A stretch of DNA of 16,051 nucleotides from Candidatus Woesearchaeota archaeon (GTDB taxonomy: Archaea; Nanobdellota; Nanobdellia; Woesearchaeales; UBA11576): positions 1-16,051 of the forward strand of contig JACRKM010000077.1 in the NCBI GenBank assembly GCA_016219765.1. Direction: 5' to 3'. Both the position numbers and the translations under genes were made by a program. Below, one piece after another: positions 12,511-16,051 of the stretch. The notes under the pieces are model-generated. The model had not been told where the DNA came from. It saw nothing but the letters and a program-made list of their open reading frames with translations, and searched no databases. How positions within the stretch are numbered: the first letter of the stretch is position 1; each line of letters begins with the position of its first letter.

Positions 12511-13988
12511 TTAAGAACTTTCACCACATCGATCTGCGCCCTCTGCAGCCTTTCTGAGAAATCGACATAAACTGCCTTCACTTCGGAGAATTCATTGATG
12601 CCTTCGATCCCCGCTTCACGCGCACCGTTTCCGGTGCTCTTCACTCCGCCAAAAGGCAGATGCACTTCGGCACCGATCGTGCTTGCGTTGACATACATCA
12701 CGCCGGACTCCATCTTCTCAATTGCCTTGAACGCACTATTGATATTTTGCGTATAGATTGAAGCAGAAAGTCCGTACTCGATCCCGTTTGCTACGTCGAT
12801 CGCTTCGTCCAGATTGTCAACGGGAATGAGCGAGAGAACCGGACCAAAGATCTCTTCTTGCGCGATACGCATCAACGGCTTCACGTTTGTGAATACCGTC
12901 GGATGATAGAAGCATCCCTTCATCTTCGGTCGACTACCGCCGCACAACAGCACAGCGCCCTCGTTTTTTCCTATCGCAACATAGCGGTGGCTCTTCTCTA
13001 CCGCCGCCTCGTTGATCAGGGGACCGACATCGGTATCTTTCCCAAGCCCATTTCCCAATCGCAACCTTCGGACACGATCAAGCAACATCTGCTCGAAGCG
13101 ACGCTGCAACGAGCGATGGATAATGACTCTGCTTGTTGCAGTGCAACGTTGTCCAGTGGTACCGAACGCGCCCCACAAGACTCCCTCGAGCGCAAGATCA
13201 AGATTCGCATCGTCCATAATGATGATGGCGTTCTTGCCGCCCATCTCGAGACCTACTTTCTTGATCCCTGCATTCTGCAGGAGGTATTTTCCCGCATCCT
13301 TGTGGCCGGTAAACGATAGCCCCCGAATCTTCGGGTGCTTGATGATCGCACTGCCGACGCTGTCGCCAGGTCCGGTCACCATGTTCACCACGCCAGCAGG
13401 GACTCCTGCCTTGCCCATCAATTTCACGAGCTCGGCTGCGCACAACGGAGTATCGGAAGATGGCTTGAGCACGAGCGTATTGCCACAGATCAACGCTGCA
13501 GACATTTTCCACGCAGGAATCGCGATGGGAAAATTCCATGGCGTGATAAGACCGACAATACCGATCGGGCGACGCACAGTCATGCAAAACTTGTTTTGCA
13601 GTTCAGAAGGGGTCGTGTGCCCAAACAGACGACGGCCTTCGCCAGCCATGTACTCAAACACATCGATTGCTTCCTGCACATCGCCAAGTCCTTCGGAAAG
13701 GACCTTGCCCATCTCTGTCGTGACGAGCTTTCCAAAGCGCTGCTTGTTTTTCTTCAAGAGATCGCGAATCTTAAAAAGAATCTCGGCACGATGCGGCGCG
13801 GGCACTTCACTCCAGAGCGGAAATGCTTTCTCAGCAGCCGACACTGCACGCTCTACATCCTCTTCATTGCCCTTCTGAAAGATCCCAAGCGTCTGCGACG
13901 GCTTTGCCGGATTATAACTCTTAAACGTCTTGCCAGAAGAAGACCGTACCCACTTTCCGTCAATAAAATTGCCCCAGACGCGAAGCAT
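12507..13988 (-). CDS. NAD(P)-dependent aldehyde dehydrogenase
   Basis: The 493-residue cytoplasmic enzyme oxidises an aldehyde to a carboxylate with NAD(P). All catalytic parts are present: the PWNF motif with the oxyanion Asn (about N152), the general base Glu in LEMGGKN (about E248), the nucleophile Cys in GTTGQRCTATSR (about C282), and EEIFGPVL. The GQRCTATSR form is usual in semialdehyde dehydrogenases such as those for 2-oxoglutarate semialdehyde or succinate semialdehyde. The true substrate cannot be set from sequence. The start at 13988 (MLRVWGNFIDGKW) agrees with the family's N-terminus and follows a GGGTG site; ATGs at 14009 and 14024 lie upstream and 14009 could serve a leaderless message from the TATA at 14026-14040. 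The stop codon lies inside the target duplication of MITE copy 2. Confidence 0.93.
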   Translation of the reverse strand: MLRVWGNFIDGKWVRSSSGKTFKSYNPAKPSQTLGIFQKGNEEDVERAVSAAEKAFPLWSEVPAPHRAEILFKIRDLLKKNKQRFGKLVTTEMGKVLSEGLGDVQEAIDVFEYMAGEGRRLFGHTTPSELQNKFCMTVRRPIGIVGLITPWNFPIAIPAWKMSAALICGNTLVLKPSSDTPLCAAELVKLMGKAGVPAGVVNMVTGPGDSVGSAIIKHPKIRGLSFTGHKDAGKYLLQNAGIKKVGLEMGGKNAIIIMDDANLDLALEGVLWGAFGTTGQRCTATSRVIIHRSLQRRFEQMLLDRVRRLRLGNGLGKDTDVGPLINEAAVEKSHRYVAIGKNEGAVLLCGGSRPKMKGCFYHPTVFTNVKPLMRIAQEEIFGPVLSLIPVDNLDEAIDVANGIEYGLSASIYTQNINSAFKAIEKMESGVMYVNASTIGAEVHLPFGGVKSTGNGAREAGIEGINEFSEVKAVYVDFSERLQRAQIDVVKVLK

Positions 13989-14025
13989 CAGATACACCCT
14001 TTTTTGCATAGATAGCGGCGTCAAG

Positions 14026-14040
14026 CTTTAAATATCTTTT
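14026..14040. promoter_or_regulatory. Shared TATA-like region of the divergent pair
   Basis: AGCTTTAAATATCTT holds a near-symmetric TTTAAATA core. On the minus strand it lies about 25 bases before 14007 and can serve the dehydrogenase gene. On the plus strand it would start a leader of about 65-70 bases for the oxidase gene at 14130. One box may serve both directions. Confidence 0.4.
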
Positions 14041-14100
14041 GGGTTTGTCTTGGCTGTACTCACTTTTACGTCCAAATCCCCCTCAGGACGACGACCATCA

Positions 14101-14144
14101 TCAAACCATGACAGAAGCTATCTCAAACCATGACCGAAGCTATC
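14101..14144 (+). repeat. 22-base tandem duplication over the oxidase start codon
   Basis: TCAAACCATGACAGAAGCTATC (14101-14122 in one unit) is repeated at 14123-14144 with a single A-to-C change. Each unit carries an ATG (14108, 14130). As 22 is not a multiple of three, the first ATG opens a short out-of-frame reading frame. Confidence 0.85.
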
Positions 14145-15341
14145 CCAATCACTATCATCGGCGGCGGCGTTACCGGCTGCGCAATCGCGTGTGAATTGTC
14201 CAGAACTCTCGATGATCAAATCGTTGTCCTTGAGCGAAACAAGACAATCCCTGGAGACAACCAGTCGTCAAGAAATTCAGGAGTCATCCATGCCGGAATC
14301 TACTATCCACAGGACAAAGGACATCTCAAAGCAACTCTCTGTGTCCAAGGTAATAGGATCCTATACGAATTCTGCAAGGAACACCACATTCCCCATAAAC
14401 AAACGGGAAAGCTAATCGTGGCCGTGAACAGCAACGAAGAAGCATATCTTGATGATGTTCTTAAGACCGCAATTGATAATCATGTCCCCGGCGTCCAACG
14501 AATCGACGCCGCAAAAGTGAATGACTACGAACCAAACGTCAACGCAACTGCAGCAGTCCACGTTCCAACATCCGGCATCGTTGATGCAGGAGAGCTTGTA
14601 CGTATGCTTAAATCATTGGCGGTAAATGTGGGAGTTGTTTTTTCAACGGGAACTCGAGTCGAGAACATCGTGGCGAAACGACGAGGATTTGATATAGTCA
14701 TCAACGCGGGAAATACGCGTGAGACGTTTGAAACAAACACGCTGATCAATGCAGCAGGCCTCTACGCAGACGAACTTGCAAGGATGGTGAACCCCGGCAG
14801 CCCCTATGTGATGTATCCGCTCCGCGGAGAGGCTGCCAAGTTCTCTTGCGCAAAGCGAGCGGATCTCTTTATGCGCGGACTCAACGTGTACCCTGTGCCC
14901 TGGGCCGTGCTGCCAAATGGCGATCGGTTGGACGTTCCCTTTGAGGAGTTTCAACGCTTGTTTCTGGAAGGAAAGGTAACAAAATCAGTGGGCGCGCACC
15001 TCACATCAACGTTTGATATTGCAGACGGCAATCCTGTCATCGGCAAAACAGTAACCATCGGACCCGTGTACATCGGAAACGTCGGCAAAGAAGATTATCA
15101 TCAGACAAGGAACAAGCAGCACTATCTTGCGGCGGTAAAACCCTTTTTTCCAAATCTCGAACTAGAAGACATCACGCTTCATCAGGCAGGCATCCGTGCA
15201 CGGCTCAAAGATCACTATGATTTCGTCATCGAGCGTGATGCGTGCCATCCTGACTGCATCAACTTGATCGGCATAGATTCTCCCGGCCTGACTGCATCAC
15301 TTGCTATCGCGAAGTATGTCCGAGAATTGTTGCATGGTTAG
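14130..15341 (+). CDS. lhgO: L-2-hydroxyglutarate oxidase-like FAD protein
   Basis: The 403-residue FAD-dependent protein is in the DAO superfamily. It begins with the FAD-binding GGGVTG motif (11-16) and shows hallmarks of the LhgO/YgaF group: SRNSGVIHAGIYYPQDKGHLKATLC (about 47-71), LINAAGLYADELA, an HQAGIRARL region and the C-terminal IGIDSPGLTASLAIA FAD-contact motif. These enzymes oxidise L-2-hydroxyglutarate to 2-oxoglutarate, passing electrons to oxygen or a membrane quinone. There is no membrane segment. The start at 14130 is fixed by the FAD fold; the ATG at 14108 is out of frame. The gene is divergent from the aldehyde dehydrogenase. In an organism without a visible respiratory chain in the window the electron acceptor is unclear. 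Confidence 0.9.
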   Translation: MTEAIPITIIGGGVTGCAIACELSRTLDDQIVVLERNKTIPGDNQSSRNSGVIHAGIYYPQDKGHLKATLCVQGNRILYEFCKEHHIPHKQTGKLIVAVNSNEEAYLDDVLKTAIDNHVPGVQRIDAAKVNDYEPNVNATAAVHVPTSGIVDAGELVRMLKSLAVNVGVVFSTGTRVENIVAKRRGFDIVINAGNTRETFETNTLINAAGLYADELARMVNPGSPYVMYPLRGEAAKFSCAKRADLFMRGLNVYPVPWAVLPNGDRLDVPFEEFQRLFLEGKVTKSVGAHLTSTFDIADGNPVIGKTVTIGPVYIGNVGKEDYHQTRNKQHYLAAVKPFFPNLELEDITLHQAGIRARLKDHYDFVIERDACHPDCINLIGIDSPGLTASLAIAKYVRELLHG

Positions 15342-15393
15342 CCTTGCAGGTATTTTCGCTCGCGCATTTTTAGGTTTTGTAGAACAGAACGCG

Positions 15394-15405
15394 TGCCACG
15401 TGGCA
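15394..15405. other. Perfect 12-base palindrome between convergent genes
   Basis: TGCCACGTGGCA sits between the ends of the oxidase gene (15341) and the minus-strand gene (15408). It could be a hairpin in a two-way terminator; there is no T-run directly after it, so this is weak. Confidence 0.25.
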
Positions 15406-15407
15406 TC

Positions 15408-15944
15408 TTACAATCCTGCTCCAACACCCAGGATTACAAAAATCCCCGCAGTGTTCAGTGTGTACGACAGGATTGAAAATGTTCTTGTTGAGATGTCCCT
15501 TGATGCAGCAAGCAGCATGACTCCGATCTCATCAGGCAACGGGGACGCGATGAAGAACGCTGCAATCCCCGAGTACAACAGCTTACGGAGAATATTTGGC
15601 GTGCGATGATGGATGTGGATAACAAAACGCTCCTGCGAAAGCTTCTCTATCTCGTCGGCAAAAGAATGCCTGATGAACCTGAAGATAATCAGGTCGCCGA
15701 GCAGCGAACCCGGCCCGCCCACGAGGCCAGCCAGTATGATGTTATGCTGCTTTGCGATGATAAGAAACACCGCAGTCGCGAATGCCGCTGAGAAACTGTA
15801 GACATAGAAAATTCCCGCAATGAACGCCCCTGCATAGCCGAGAGACAGGATGTACGGGTGCAGTGACCCGAAGTCTTCTCCTGCAAAAAGTAGGTACGCC
15901 ACAAAAAACGTCAGCAAGAGCAGCGACAGCTTGGGATATTTCAT
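15408..15944 (-). CDS. DedA/VTT-like (SNARE-associated) membrane protein
   Basis: The 178-residue membrane protein has hydrophobic segments at about 4-22, 34-50, 52-65, 68-88, 122-140 and 155-176. A GLVGGPGSLLGDLIIFRFIR segment matches the Gly-rich re-entrant helix of DedA/VTT proteins (usual form GA.LGD...Y..GR), and SPLPDEIGVMLLA matches their second re-entrant loop. The family comprises lipid scramblases or proton-linked transporters of undecaprenyl- or polyprenyl-phosphate; here the function is unproven. The gene is short for the family, which is typically near 200 residues. The ATG at 15944 starts 30 bases after the stop of the upstream partial gene and they probably share a transcript. 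It is convergent with the oxidase gene. Confidence 0.78.
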   Translation of the reverse strand: MKYPKLSLLLLTFFVAYLLFAGEDFGSLHPYILSLGYAGAFIAGIFYVYSFSAAFATAVFLIIAKQHNIILAGLVGGPGSLLGDLIIFRFIRHSFADEIEKLSQERFVIHIHHRTPNILRKLLYSGIAAFFIASPLPDEIGVMLLAASRDISTRTFSILSYTLNTAGIFVILGVGAGL

Positions 15945-15974
15945 CGTATGTGGTCTTGCGCACTCCGCGCTTAC

Positions 15975-16051
15975 TCATTTAATTTCCTTCAGCTTCAGAT
16001 TATACGCTATCGCGATCTTCGCTTCCTTTGGCAGCCGCTCTTCACTAGGAG
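15975..16051 (-). CDS. C-terminal end of a gene cut by the right edge
   Basis: On the minus strand a frame enters the window and ends with TGA at 15975-15977, coding the last 24 residues: PSEERLPKEAKIAIAYNLKLKEIK. The alternation of Lys, Glu and hydrophobic residues looks like a soluble protein tail. It is too short to name. It precedes the DedA-like gene by 30 bases on the same strand. Confidence 0.45.
   Translation of the reverse strand, partial: PSEERLPKEAKIAIAYNLKLKEIK

Noticed and set aside
13012..13878. Long plus-strand frame opposite the aldehyde dehydrogenase gene
   Set aside because: It is the antisense shadow of a fully conserved enzyme gene, with no promoter or ribosome binding site of its own.
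15742..15978. Alternative minus-strand frame starting ATG at 15978, overlapping the upstream stop
   Set aside because: Although it begins with an ATGA overlap, it is in a different frame from the clear membrane protein starting at 15944 and lacks family features.

Overview
This window looks archaeal, most likely from a DPANN-type lineage such as Woesearchaeota, although taxonomy is inference because no rRNA or marker gene is present. The signs are TATA/BRE-type promoters about 25 bases before many starts, several genes that look leaderless, GAGGTG-type ribosome binding sites on others, and families typical of archaea: a PhoU/TrkA_C regulator beside split MgtE-like permeases, a cyclic-2,3-diphosphoglycerate-synthetase-like GTPase, an AlaX editing enzyme, and an HTH plus nucleotidyltransferase fusion. 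It reads as compact chromosome with an accessory flavour.

Layout. 1-2071: a possible gene running off the left edge, an AT-rich HTH-nucleotidyltransferase gene, and a long AlaX gene; a promoter module before the first gene is repeated at the AlaX promoter. 2072-2677: a 318-base highly structured inverted-repeat element, then a 42-residue membrane peptide gene on the minus strand. 2678-4111: a multi-pass membrane protein and two tandemly duplicated small membrane proteins. 4127-4336: first copy of a MITE-like mobile element. 4490-6233: a three-gene divalent-cation transport operon (PhoU/TrkA_C regulator and two MgtE half-transporters). 6302-6356: a deleted third MITE copy. 6445-9928: glutaredoxin, CoA-binding protein, GTPase, ornithine-type carbamoyltransferase and a small membrane protein. 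9960-10771 (minus): an unrecognised gene broken by a one-base frameshift next to a very GC-rich patch. 10943-12254: a glycosyltransferase and a lipoprotein carrying a CuA copper site. 12294-12501: second full MITE copy, inserted at the stop codon of an aldehyde dehydrogenase gene (minus). 14130-15341: an L-2-hydroxyglutarate oxidase-like flavoprotein, divergent from the dehydrogenase. 15408-16051: a DedA/VTT-like membrane protein (minus) and the end of another gene.

How it fits together. The cation-transport operon is the clearest functional unit. The GTPase and carbamoyltransferase genes are 9 bases apart and probably cotranscribed. The dehydrogenase and 2-hydroxyglutarate oxidase share a divergent promoter region and may both feed 2-oxoglutarate-type metabolites. 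The strongest unusual signal is the small mobile-element family: two full copies and one deleted copy, each framed by 8-9 base target duplications, with a compensatory base change in an internal hairpin. No transposase is visible in the window.
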